From positions 14,414,346 to 14,478,345 of the forward strand of contig NC_092052.1 in the NCBI RefSeq assembly GCF_003086295.3: a stretch of DNA of 64,000 nt, in the 5' to 3' direction. Under the pieces are notes generated by a model. It worked only from the letters and a program-made list of their open reading frames with translations. It searched no databases and was not told the DNA's origin. The position numbers and the translations under genes are program-made. Positions 23,038-34,175 of this stretch are shown piece by piece (the first letter of the stretch is position 1; each line of letters begins with the position of its first letter). The stretch comes from Arachis hypogaea (lineage: Eukaryota; Streptophyta; Magnoliopsida; Fabales; Fabaceae).

Positions 23038-24292
23038 CAGTGACGAACCCAGAAAATTTTAAAAATTGGGGCAAAAATATTCATACTAAAATAAATATTA
23101 TTAAGCATTGTTAATTATACTAAAAATATAATGAAAATATAAAAATTAAAAAAAGTTAATGAATACTTTCATTCTTAAAATACTATTTATTATATATAAT
23201 TTATAAAAAATATTTTTTATTTTTAAAACTTGAACTTAAAACATCTAAATTAAATTATAAATAATTTGTCATCCTAACTAATTTTACTTTTATTTATTTT
23301 TATACACATTTAATAATAAAAAGAATGAAGTAGTTAGCATGTTAGTGCTTATTGATACACTAGTATTTATAATTTGAAACTAGAATTATAGATAAATACC
23401 AAAAAAAACTAAACTTGTATATAAAAAGTATTCTTATACAAAATATTGAAAATAATAGAAACTTAATTTGTAATTATTTTTATCCCTTTCTTGTTAAAAT
23501 AATTAAATTTTATATATTTTTTTTAATTTAATTTTAATACACTATCAGATTAAAGATTTTATGCATCTATTTAATTATGTATTGTAATTAAAAAAATACA
23601 TTTTTTTACATTTATTATAAAAATAATTATCTAAACGAACAAATATAATTAAATGATTATATAAAAATATACATATTTTAATATATAAAAATTAACTTCT
23701 ATGCTTTTAAATAATTGGTCTACTACTCATTATAATTTTTAAATATTAATTACCACCCGTTGAATTAAAAAATTTATTTGTTATAATATTTATGACATAA
23801 ATACTTTTTAATCTAAAATAATTGTTACAAGTAAGATTATTTAAGAGATAAAATTAAAAAGTATTATATAATTTAAAAAAAATATTAATTAATAGATAGA
23901 TACTATTTTTTTATTTTAACTAATTTTTGAAAAAAAAAAGATATTAATAGTGTTATTTATATTTAGAAAACTGAGATTTACTTTGGTAACCAACTAATTA
24001 ATTGGTTTTAAAAATTATATTATTACTGTTTATTAATTTTTTACTGAGTTAATTAATTTATTTATTTTTAATTTTTATATAAAATTAAATTTAATAAAAT
24101 AAATATTATTATATATTAAATTTAATAATTTATTAATTTTAATATAAATCTAAAAACAAAATTTTGTAAATTTTTGTAGGGACAAAAAATATAATTAATT
24201 GGGAACAAATATATATATATATATATATTTTTTTTTTTTTTAAATTTAGTGGGGGCAAGTGCCCCCTTCTCATGCACTTAGGTCCGTCCTTG
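23038..24292. mobile_element. Non-autonomous hAT-like transposon, 1255 bp
   Basis: The left end cagtgacgaacccag and the right end read inwards, caaggacggacctaag, are imperfect terminal inverted repeats. They are followed by subterminal ttggggcaaaa and gggggcacttgcccccac. Flanks ggtgatct (23030-23037) and ggtgatgt (24293-24300) form an 8-bp duplication with one mismatch, as for hAT elements. The interior is very AT-rich and has no transposase frame. Confidence 0.75.
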
Positions 24293-25448
24293 GGTGATGT
24301 GCATGTATGGTGGCATAAAATTTTTGAAAAAGCATAGGGGAATAATTTTTTTTATAATATAAATAAAAGGTTAAAAAAAGTTAATTTTAAAAATTAAATT
24401 TTAAATTAATTAGATTTAATCAGAATTTTGAAATTTTTTTTTTATTTTTGTTGCAACCGCTCTCTCACAATCATTTGTTACTGCCGTCGCTGTCGTATTG
24501 CGATCTCGGTGCCCCCGCAGCTGTTTTCTCATTACTTGTTTCTTATCAATTAAGTCGAATGTTCATTTTACTATGTATGCAAATAGTTCTTTTCATTCTA
24601 AAGTTGATGTTTATTTGGATATACCATTGGTATTTTACTTGATTTGCTTAATTCTGCAAGTACATGTTCTGCAGAATGTTCATTTTACTATGTATATGAA
24701 TGGTTCTTTTCATTAAGATATAGATGTTTATTTACGCCATACCATTTGGGTAAACGAAGACGAGGATGAAGTAGAGACGTCGTCATGGTGAAGCAATACA
24801 ACAGGGGACCTTCTTCCTCGCCAGGAATGCGCGCCACAGGAGAACAGTAGGGTGATGCGGCTGTGTGCGGCACAGTGGGGTGATGAGCGGCCTTCTTACT
24901 CGTCAGGAATGTGCGGCTGTTGGGAACAGAGGCACGATGCCACTGTGGGGAGCAGGGGCAGAGGCAGCGATGTCATTTTGCGGGCTTCAGGAGAGATGGA
25001 GATGCGACAGTGTGGCGTGAAGGAGAGGCAGCGGTGCGGCATAGAGCAGTGACAAAACAGCATCTTCATTCTGGGCGAAGTGGCGACGGTGGCGACGATG
25101 GACGGCATTACAGAAGAGGCGGCGGTGGAAGGCTAGGGTGAAAATAGGGTTTAAGGTTTAGTGTGTGTGAAAATAGGTAATGAAAAAAGTGAAATGTGAA
25201 AGTGAAATTAGGTTGAGATATTTTTCATAGTTATTGGACATAGAAGTACAATCTTTTGTTGATATTATTCACATCGCTGTTTATTTAGTAGAAATAAAAA
25301 TTTGTTATAATCTGCAAAAAAATCTGAAGTCTTGATACGTGGCAAAAAGTTGCAATAAGGTGAATGTCTCAGAAGTTTATTTTTCGCAATTTATGAAAAT
25401 ATTTTATTTGTATATGAGTATTTTATTCGATAGATCCATTTTATACTA
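24293..25448. other. GC-rich non-coding patch with a tandem duplication
   Basis: 24740-25140 is GC-richer, with gcggcgg and gacggtggcgacg runs like those inside other repeats of this window. Several short frames overlap on both strands and none looks like a protein. Units starting gaatgttcattttactatgtat at 24557 and 24674 (period 117) are a tandem duplication. It may be the interior of an unresolved transposon. Confidence 0.5.
24557..24757. repeat. 117-bp-period direct duplication
   Basis: gaatgttcattttactatg and the following ggttcttttcatt ... gatgtttattt recur at 24557 and 24674 with moderate divergence. Confidence 0.75.
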
Positions 25449-26238
25449 AGGTTTTGTTTGAATATAGGAAGGAAAATGGAAGAAAAGAAAATAAGAGGAA
25501 AAAAATGAGAGGAAAGAAAATAGAAAGAAAATTTGAGCTATTTGTATGTTGTTTGGATTAAGAGAAAATAGATGAAAAAAAAAATAGAGAGAAAATTTTT
25601 TTTTGTTTGGATGGAAAGAAAAGTGAGAAGAAAGAAAATCATAATAGTATAAAATTACATTAATATCCTTATTTATATTATATGTAAATTATAATTTATT
25701 AATATATTCAAGTTATTTTTTTAATAAAAAAATCATTCAAATTAAATTTTAAGATTTTAACATATTATTTTTGTTAATAACAACATATTTTTAGATTATT
25801 CTCTTCTATTATCTTAAAAGAAAAAATTATCATTATTTTTTAAATATATACAAATAAATAATTTTATAAAAGATTAATGAAAATTATTCATAAGTTACAC
25901 CATTAATCTCTTTAATTATAAGGAAAAAGATAAAATTTGATGGGACTGTAAAACTAGAAAAAATACAAGAGATGATTTTCAAATTTGAAAGGAAGTGAAA
26001 TGAAAAATTTTGATTTTTTTATTAAAGAGAGGACAAATCTATAATTACATCATTATTTCCTCCTCCTTTGCTGTTTTTTTCTTACAGTTGAGGAGAAAAG
26101 TTTTTGATGACCCTATCCTACTTTTTTCTTTTTCTCTTCATTTTTTTCGATAAACCAAACAATGAAAAATTTGATTTTCTACCCATTTTCTTTCCCTATA
26201 TTTTCTTTTTCCCATATTCTTTTGAAACAAACACAGTG
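25449..26238. mobile_element. Foldback element with TTTGTTTG-type termini
   Basis: The left end ggttttgtttgaatatagg followed by ggaaaatgg is inverted at the right end (ctatattttctttttccc ... gaaacaaacacagtg). Purine-rich left (ggaagaaaagaaaataag) and pyrimidine-rich right arms extend the inverted repeat. The interior is AT-rich and non-coding. The target duplication is not clear (perhaps tacta), so the superfamily is open. Confidence 0.55.
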
Positions 26239-27354
26239 TACTATTTTGTCCATATATAAATTTTTTACCTGATAGATTTTATTTGTATATTTTTAATATA
26301 TCAAATAATATCATTGTCAATCAAACTCTTAGTTAAAGTTTAGAAGAAAGAAAAAAAAGCTTTTTGAAGCACTCATTAAATATTCTTTAAAATTACACAC
26401 AGAGTTTTCCAATTTTATACTATTACAAGAGAAAAAGACTAAAATGACTTGATAAGATAATAGACTAGTGTTTAATTCAAACACAATAATTCGAATTCAA
26501 ATAAATTACGTGATAAAAGTTATTTTATGTGTTAAATATGTACACAATTAGATCTATCATGTCATAATATATAATAAGGAATAATTTAACTTATGATTTT
26601 TAGAGAATATTGGAAAAATTACCAAAAAATAATAGAGAATATGTGAAGTTTATGACGACTTTATTTGTTAGGAATAAATTTTTTTAACAAACAATCAGCT
26701 GACAAAATAGTAGATGAACTTAATTTTTTTATATAAATATAATAATATATTATTATATTAACCAAAATATTTAATTTCCAAATCATTATTTAAGAAATTG
26801 AAAATTGTTGAATGTTGTTAAAATAAAACCAGTCTCTTATTCTAATTCATTCGTTATCTTTCACATAAATCTAAATATCTAATTAAATAATAAAGGACAT
26901 CAAAATTAGTTGTAGTATCTAGAAATCTATACTATTATTTTTTTTTATGTGAAAATAACATTTAGAAAAAGACTTGTATTATACACATGTGGTTTAGGAG
27001 TTTGTTACGGATCTTGTATTTTCAATGTTTTAGAGTGGACCATTCCCATTTCCCAATTAGTGAAGTTGAAAGTCTCTTTTCATGACTATGCCAAGGAAAA
27101 TAAAATCAAAAGCTTAGTCAAATAGGATAATATTTCAGGATTCTTAGCTATTTTATTTGGTTTGAATTTTAAACTAATAAAGTTTCATATTCAATTATAG
27201 ATTTGTAGTACTGACTATTGAGTATGGATAATTTAACTCTGAAATTTAATATATGGTCAGATTTTCATTTTTAAGTTCTGGGAATCTAATTAAAATAGTT
27301 TTATTATAAGTTATATTCAATAATTGTATCATAACTTGATGAATGTCTATAGAG
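26239..27354. other. AT-rich intergenic region
   Basis: I see no gene, repeat structure or regulatory signal that can be supported here. Confidence 0.5.
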
Positions 27355-27910
27355 TGTTATTCAGTAAAGCAAGTATATGAAAGGATTTGGAGAGGCCTTA
27401 CTGGAAGACGGCCGCAAAATATTATTCTCTTAGAGAAAATAATAATCCGCCACTTAAACAAATTTTATAGAATCTTTATCAGATGAATTTCAGTTAGAAT
27501 TACAATACATAATGATGACTCTCTGTAAAAAAGTGACTACCATTATTATTGGAGAAATATATTAATTGGCTCTAGTTGCTTTGGACAAATTGTGTGAACA
27601 ACAACAAATGTTCAAACAGCTCAACAAAAATTCAAACAAACTCAAAGGAGCATGCAATAAATCTTACTTAACGATCAAATGCAAAGAGCCAAGTATGTGT
27701 GAATGCAAACCAAAGAAAAAGACGCATTGGTAACTACTAGCCAAAACTTTCCATCAAAAGGTATTCAGAAGGGGAAGAAGGAAGCAAAAATACCGCTATT
27801 TCAAAAGAAGAAAACTCCATACTAAGTCAAACAGATGCTTCATTTGTGAAAAACAAGGCCACTTTACTAAATCATGTCCTCATAAGATAAAGAAGGAGAT
27901 AAAAATGCTT
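27355..27910 (+). pseudogene. Caulimovirid coat-protein C-terminal region, broken
   Basis: A zinc knuckle of the form C-x2-C-x4-H-x4-C is intact at 27836-27877 and is preceded by an Arg/Lys-rich stretch, the arrangement at the C-terminus of caulimovirid coat proteins. Upstream to about 27355 only scattered fragments read in changing frames with stops. The limits on the left are estimated. Confidence 0.55.
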
Positions 27911-29990
27911 TAGTCTTTAACGGATGCAGCTTCCATCGAAGATGAAGAAGATCTTGACTCAGTACTTGAAGAGTAAGAAAGAAAAAATGATGAAACCCAA
28001 TATGTTTTTCAAGACTCTTATTCAGGAGAAAGTAGTTCAAAAGAAGACCTCCCACCAAAAAGCTCAATCTTTTCCATATCCTCTATTGCGTGTATCACCA
28101 CAAGAATACATAAAGGATCAAGCATCCCAAAAGAAGAACTTGGATACCTTGGATTCTTAGGAATAAAACAGATTGATGGTACTCCTTGTCATCACTTCAA
28201 TTTAAAAGTCAAGACATTCGTCTATGACAAACCAATAAAGGTTGTTGCACTAATGAATACTGGATCTTGTACCACTATATATCCTAAAACCACATGTCTT
28301 ACCAAAAGAAATGTAGGTACCTTTTTTCAAGAGGTTCGCAGCAGCTAACAGTGAAGTCTTCACCATCAATCTCATTTCTAAAAAACCTATTGGATTGGAG
28401 ATATTTGCAGGCCAGACCACTTGGCTCAGGGTACTGGGAAGTTATCTCCCAGACAAAGATGTTCTGTTCGGGTTTGATGCTTTCTTCCAAATCCATGGAC
28501 TACATATCAAACCCACTGGCCTAAGTTACAAATTGCAGCTTTTGCCTTTTATAGGGATACAAAGCATCCTTGAAAACCAAGAAGTCCCAAAAGAATATAA
28601 GGAGGTCCAGCAACAACTCCTTAGTGCCTGTTGTGACAGCCATGATCAATTCAACCATCCTGCACCTTTGTGGAAGAATCCAGAATTTTATGTTCGTCTC
28701 CCTTTTAAAAAGAATGAGGACATCAACCCAACAAAGGCCACACACTCAAGAATGAATCCTGAAGATCTCAAGTTGGCAAGAGCTGAATGTGCAGCCCTTC
28801 TTGTGCAAAGACTCATTAAACCAACCAACTCTAACTGGGCATGTCAGGCCTTTTACGTTGAAAAAAGGACTGAGCAAAATAGAGGAAAAAAGAGACTTGT
28901 TATTGATTATAAGTCACTTAATGTCTTTTTGCAAGATGATAAGTTTCCTCTACCAAGGATCTCAGTTATTATACAGAGGTTAAGTGGAGCAAAAATATTC
29001 AGCAAGTTTGATTTAAAGGTTGACTTTTGGCAAATTGAGCTCCATCCTGAAGATAAATACAAAACAGCAGTTTGCATCCCTGAAGCCCAATATCAATGGA
29101 CAGTAATGCCATTTGGACTCAAAGTAGCCCCATCCCTTTTTTCAAAAGGCCATGACCAAAATCTTTAAGCCCATACTACACTCCACACTTATTTACATAG
29201 ATTATATCTTACTGTTCTCAAAAGAGAGTGAAGCCTATAAGGCACTCCTGTCCCAATTCACTCAAATTGTCAAAAAATAGGGAATCATACAATCATAAAA
29301 AAAGAGCTCTCTCGCTAAAACAAAAATTGAATTCCTCGAGATGGTCTTCGAAGATGGATTCTTTCAACCAGGAGATCATATTGCCAAAGAATTAATCCAC
29401 TTCCCTGATGAAAACATGACGGTCAAACAAGTCCAACAATTCTTGAAAATTGTAAACTATATCAGAGACTTTATCCCAGATATGACCAGACACACCAGCC
29501 AGCTGTCAAAACTCCTAAAAAAGAAGCCCCACCATGGGAACTTGAGCAAACCACAACTGTCAAACCCCTGAACCCCCTCCTTTAAAGATTCTCAGCACAG
29601 AAAAAAGAATACTACAGACAGATGTTAGTGATGAATTCTGGGGAGCTGTGCTACTTGATAAATTGATGGGACAAGACACTACTGTGCGCATGCTAGTGGA
29701 CAATTCAAAGAATCTGAAAAACATTACCATGCCACTTACAAAGAGATTCTCGCTGTCAAACGAGAGATAGAAAAATTCAATTTTCACCTCAGTTCTTATC
29801 ATTTCACTGTGGAGATGGATAACACTCTTTCCCATCAATGCTGGAAATCAAGAAAAAGATCTTGCCAGACTCTCAATTGTTGCGGTGGAAAGACTGATTT
29901 TCTCGTTATAAATTCGAAGTGAGACACATAAAGAGACACCAAAACACACTTACTGATTTTCTCTCCAGACCAAAGAACCAATCCCAAAAC
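27911..29990 (+). pseudogene. Caulimovirid pol (protease, RT, RNase H), broken
   Basis: A retropepsin-like segment lies at about 28190-28300; its active-site triplet reads N-T-G where D-T-G is usual. The longest frame, 28395-29168 (257 codons), covers the pol linker and the first half of reverse transcriptase, with RLVIDYK and FDLK motifs and VMPFGL near its end. The frame then shifts. The catalytic box at 29194-29205 reads YIDY, not YIDD. A stop follows near 29280. The connection domain (29341-29571) and an RNase H start with TDVSD (about 29616) follow in other frames, ending with an H-I-K ... L-T-D-F-L-S motif near 29930-29965. It cannot encode an active enzyme. Confidence 0.8.
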
Positions 29991-30155
29991 CAATCCATTA
30001 CATCTGCACTATAAGTACCCACAATCCTTCATACACCATTCCATTTCCTGATTGTCCACTCCACAGAAGCCTATACAGAAGAAAGATTGGTCATTTTCCC
30101 CTCAAAGCAAGACTCCAGACAAAATTTCAAATAGATTGTCTAGCCAGAGCCAGAC
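29991..30155 (+). other. Pararetrovirus sequence left of the hAT insertion
   Basis: This short stretch between the end of pol and the hAT element continues in the virus-derived sequence resumed at 32111. It ends with the target duplication agccagac (30148-30155). Confidence 0.6.
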
Positions 30156-32102
30156 CTATGAAGCACAAAAACAGACACGGACACGAGACACGACACAACA
30201 CGCGCCACGGCGACATGCGAATTCTAAAAAGTTGTCGGACACGGGGACACGCATATATTAATAATATAATAAATTTAAATAGAAATATGTCTTAATAGAG
30301 ATATTTTCAAAAACAACCATATGATATGTATTTCTTCCTAAAATGTATAGGTATTCAAAAGATAAAATCCTAAACTCCTATGTCTTAATAGAGATAGTAA
30401 GAATTTTGTACATCACATGTACACAAAAAAAAGTTATCTAAAGTCATTATTTCTCCATCATATATGGTTGATATCTTCATCATTAGAAAAAATCACTCTT
30501 TCCAACTCCGGTTCATCAAGAGAAAGGTGAGCAACTTCAAGAACACCATTTTCTTCATCAGTTGGTGAAAAAGCATCTCCAGCAATATCCCACATCATAG
30601 TTTCTCCTTTATTGTATGTGGAGTTTTTCTTGAAAGAAGACGAAGATTAGTGTGGACAAATACTAAATTTTCTGCACGTTTAGGCTTCAACTTGTTTCTT
30701 TTTAGGGAATGGATAAAAGAATATGTGCTCCAATTCCTTTCACAACAAGAAGATAAAGATGGTTGCCCTAGTAGCCTAAGAGCAATTGGTTGAAGAAATT
30801 TTGCTTTGCCACCATGAATTAGCCACCAAGACTTTGCATCAACTATGCCTCTATCATTCAAAGAGTCATAATCATCAAAGACACCTCTACCATAAAAAAA
30901 GCTTGCAAATTCAATGTTTACCTTTCTCCTCTCTTCTTCATTAGGAAAATACCTCTTCAAGCATTTAACTCTCTCATTAGTGATCTCAATATCTTGATGA
31001 GGAGAAACTCGTGTAGGATCTTCTCTCAATCATTGGTGGCTATAATACCTATATAATTAGTGTTTAAGCATAAATTAATAATGATTCAATTATCTTCTCT
31101 TATAAATAAAAGTTATAAATAATAAATGTAAAAAGTTACCTTGGATTCAATGAATGTGCTAAACAATGAAGAGGTGTGCTACTTTTTGTCCATCTTTGAA
31201 CTAATATTGAGTGCACAACATTGTAGAAGGACGATGACTCTTCTTCATCTTTTCTTTCATAGAGATATATAGCACTTTTTACTTTCTTGATCATTGAATC
31301 CCACATCTCATGGACCAAATGAAGAGTAGGTGCATCTGTGTCTGTACTTCTTAAAACATCATAAATAGGATTTGTGAAAGCAAGAATATAATCAATTTTT
31401 TGCCACCAATTTTCACTCAAAATATTTTCTGTAACAAACTCAACTTTGCCAATATTATCTTCCTTGTATGAAGACCACTTCTCACTTATAACCATCTCTT
31501 TGAGGCCTTGCTTTAACAACTAAAATCTTTTGAGCATGACAATAGTAGAAGTAAATCGAGTAGGAGCAACATTAAGCAACTTCAATGTATTAAATTCATT
31601 GAAAATAAATAATCTCATATGATCATAAACAATGAATTTTTTTATAAAAGAAGCATCTTCATCAATTTGAGTAATCCATGAGCATTCTTGATAAACAAAA
31701 TTATTCTTCTCTGTATTCTTAGCTATACAAATGTCCTTTAAAATAAGGTTGAGAGTATGAACAACACAAGGAGTCCAAAAAATAAATGGAAGGTGAGGAG
31801 AGGGTGAGTGGGTGAGGAGGCACGGAGTCAGAGACGGGTTTGGGGGTGGAGGTGAAAGGTTAAGTTTTTAACTTTTGTTAAAGTGAAGGGTGAATCTGAT
31901 GAGGATAGCTTTCTAAAATGTTATTGGGCCGTGTCCGGTCGTGTCCGAGCCGTGTCCGGCTAGTTTTTTTTTTTTGTTTTTTTGGACAGGACACGTTTGG
32001 ACATGGGAGACACGCGTGTCGAACGAGTGTCTCCGTGCATCGTGTCCGAAATATGTCCGACACGCCAACACGACAATTAAACAAAGTGTCTGTGCTTCAT
32101 AG
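30156..32102 (-). mobile_element. hAT transposon, internally deleted, nested in the pararetrovirus
   Basis: Terminal inverted repeats start ctatgaagcac at both ends, followed by acagacac. They are flanked by an exact 8-bp target duplication agccagac (30148-30155 and 32103-32110). Subterminal regions are full of gacacgg and gtgtccg motifs, typical transposase-binding arrays. The minus strand holds the C-terminal half of a hAT transposase gene (30595-31790). The N-terminal half is missing, so the element cannot move by itself. Confidence 0.92.
30595..31790 (-). pseudogene. hAT transposase, C-terminal half, broken
   Basis: Reading downwards from 31790, a TPCVVHTLNLILKDI-like stretch and the middle of the catalytic domain lead to an in-frame TAG near 31520. 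A long open part follows (31519-31136). An intron with gtaact donor and tatag acceptor fits at about 31138-31050. Exon 2 has a TGA in place of an expected codon near 31030, then an open frame 31029-30595 with WWxxHG and the hAT dimerisation signature SSCCERNWSTYSFIHS. The BED finger and first catalytic Asp region are absent. It is typical of a deleted plant hAT copy. Confidence 0.85.
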
Positions 32103-32110
32103 AGCCAGAC

Positions 32111-33142
32111 AAACCTTGTTCTATTGGCTACACCAGCTCCTTATCATAACCCAAATCCATCCGAACTCAAGGTACTTCAAGATAGATACCCCTTTCTGCA
32201 CTATACCAATACTTCAAGGACCTATACCAAAGGAAATGATGTGGTATATTTGGGCTCTGTCTTTCATATATACATGTGCCATCGTAGTGCCAATCTTCTC
32301 TGTATACCGAATGTGTAATCGCACTCAAGCACAATCCCATCTAGTCAGGTTATTCTCCATGTATGCCCCACTTGATGCATGGAGAGGAATGTTGTATAAC
32401 ATGCTCGACCGGCATCAACTGTGGGATAAACCTTCTCAGGCAAAACGGAAATTCTGTTATTTTGTCACCTTACAAAGGAATTATTTACTAGAGGAGACCC
32501 ACACACCATGAACATGGTCGATATTATTGGATACTCTACCATATGGTCCACGAATGAAAAGACAGATTTAAATGCCTTGGCCAAATACCTTTGTCAACTT
32601 TGGCAACCTGGACTATATAGAGAAAGAGATGCAGTTGAAGGACTCCCATTTCAAACAGATGTTCCGCCAATAACTCTTCAAGAGTTCCAGTCCAGATTCA
32701 TAACTTCAGGAATAATTAATCAATTTGGACAATACTCTTTTTATACTCCAAGGGACCAGCCTAGCACGTCTAGATATACACCTAAACAGAAATCCTGAGG
32801 AAGATATGAATTCTGAAGATCTAAATGGAAGAGTATATGCCTAACCACCAAACCCAACTAGAATTGATGCAGGGATACCCAATGACGCTGAAGGCCCATA
32901 CTCAGACCTATATGACCCGTATCTGCAAGATGCCTAAGATCCTAATGAAGGAAACACTGAAGACCAGTTTACCTATCTACAAGACCCCGATATGGATCTT
33001 AGAGTTATCAATTTGGCCTCTGATGAGACATCATCCTTCTCAGATGGTGATGAGACCCTTCCAGAAGACTATTTCAAGCCGTCCCTTTATTAAGACAATG
33101 TCCCCACTATGTATAATTATTGAGTGTACTAAAATAAAGTGA
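32111..33142 (+). pseudogene. Unrecognised reading frames downstream of caulimovirid pol
   Basis: After the hAT element the virus-like sequence continues as three overlapping frames: up to 32511, 32508-32798 and 32825-33142. The first is rich in Trp, Tyr and aromatic residues. The second has a segment beginning MVDIIGYSTIWS and ends in a Ser/Thr-rich tail. The third is short and may be out of frame. I do not recognise a transactivator/viroplasmin domain. By position they correspond to the extra 3' gene of some caulimovirids. Their function is unknown to me. Confidence 0.45.
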
Positions 33143-33261
33143 CCTCTGTCACATGTCTAAGAAAAGCCAGAAAGAGATAAGGCTTATCCTTATCCTCCAG
33201 TTGGCATTGTATGATAGGTTTGTTTAGATTCTGTAAGATATTGTTGCTATCTAGAAACCTC

Positions 33262-33269
33262 TATAAAAG
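33262..33269 (+). promoter_or_regulatory. Pregenomic-RNA-type TATA box of the pararetrovirus remnant
   Basis: ctctataaaaggagg followed by ttgtaatcagatctcaatgaa resembles the TATA and start region of caulimovirid pregenomic promoters. It lies downstream of the last reading frame, where such promoters sit. Activity is not implied. Confidence 0.55.
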
Positions 33270-33651
33270 GAGGAGCTCACCTCAGTTGTAATCAGATCTC
33301 AATGAACATTGTAATATATCCACTTTTCCTATCTCACAAAATGTTCTAAATTTTTCTTCTCTCTCTGAAAGCTTAGCTAGTGTTATTTCCTTCTTCCTCA
33401 ATCCAGTGCCATAAAGTATGCTCTGAGTTTGCCTCTACCTCTGCAGAGGATCCTACTCATCAGAAAATGGCATGGACATGATTCACAGGAATTTCTCATA
33501 GTGAAAAAGGGACTTAATGTTATAATACTAAGTTTTGCTCAGACCCGTTAATCTCACTCGTTAAAATGGTTGTAAAGAGTGACTGGAATAAGTATACATT
33601 GTATTATATCATTGTCATTCTGAAGTACTGGAGATCCACCCCTATAATAAT

Positions 33652-34160
33652 TTTATCATTGACAAAAATATACTCGAATTTTGTTATAAATAAAAATGTC
33701 CTCAAATAATTTAAAAATGTGATAAAAATGCCTAACATTAAATATATATTCTTAAAAAATATTTTAGAAATTGAATTTTAATATGATTTTTTACAAGCAT
33801 AATTAAAAAAATGAGATATTTTTATCCTTAAAATTTGGTAATTTTTTGCTAAGTATATATTTTTTTATTATTTTTTTGTCAACAACCAATAATACTTTTA
33901 AAAAATAAAAAAAATATAGAGATTAATTTTTATCCAGTTTTCTTGTGTGTATTTTTTTAAATATTTATCTAAATATTATTATAAAAATTTGCATCAAATA
34001 CATAAGTTTGTCAAATATAAAAATCGTTTGCTACTTATAAAAAAATAATATTCTTTTAGATATTACTTTTGTCGCATTTTTAAATTATTTAAAAATATTT
34101 TTGTTGATAATAAAATTCGAGTGTATTTTTATAAATAATAAAATTATTTGTATGTATTTT
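33652..34160. repeat. Foldback MITE-like element, about 510 bp
   Basis: The left arm (attgacaaaaatatactcgaa ... caaataatttaaaaatgtga) is repeated inverted at the right (tcgcatttttaaattattt ... ttcgagtgtattttt). The arms are about 100 bp with moderate identity. The interior is AT-rich. No clear target duplication was found. Confidence 0.6.
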
Positions 34161-34175
34161 TAGTAGTTTATTCTA

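Larger units (their letters stand above)
27355..33470 (+). mobile_element. Endogenous caulimovirid (pararetrovirus) remnant, interrupted by a hAT element
   Basis: Order on the plus strand: a basic region and zinc knuckle of a coat-protein type, protease, reverse transcriptase, RNase H, then one or two further reading frames and a pregenomic-type promoter (TATA at 33262). No LTRs flank it, and its reverse transcriptase is of the caulimovirid type, which separates it from Ty3-gypsy elements. No movement-protein region was recognised, so the left part is lost or unreadable. Stops, frame changes and active-site substitutions make it a dead genomic fossil. A hAT element at 30156-32102 splits it. 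The genus is not assignable by eye. Confidence 0.8.

Noticed and set aside
30052..30261. 69-codon frame spanning the hAT left end
   Set aside because: It crosses from pararetroviral sequence into the transposon terminus, so it is a chance fusion.
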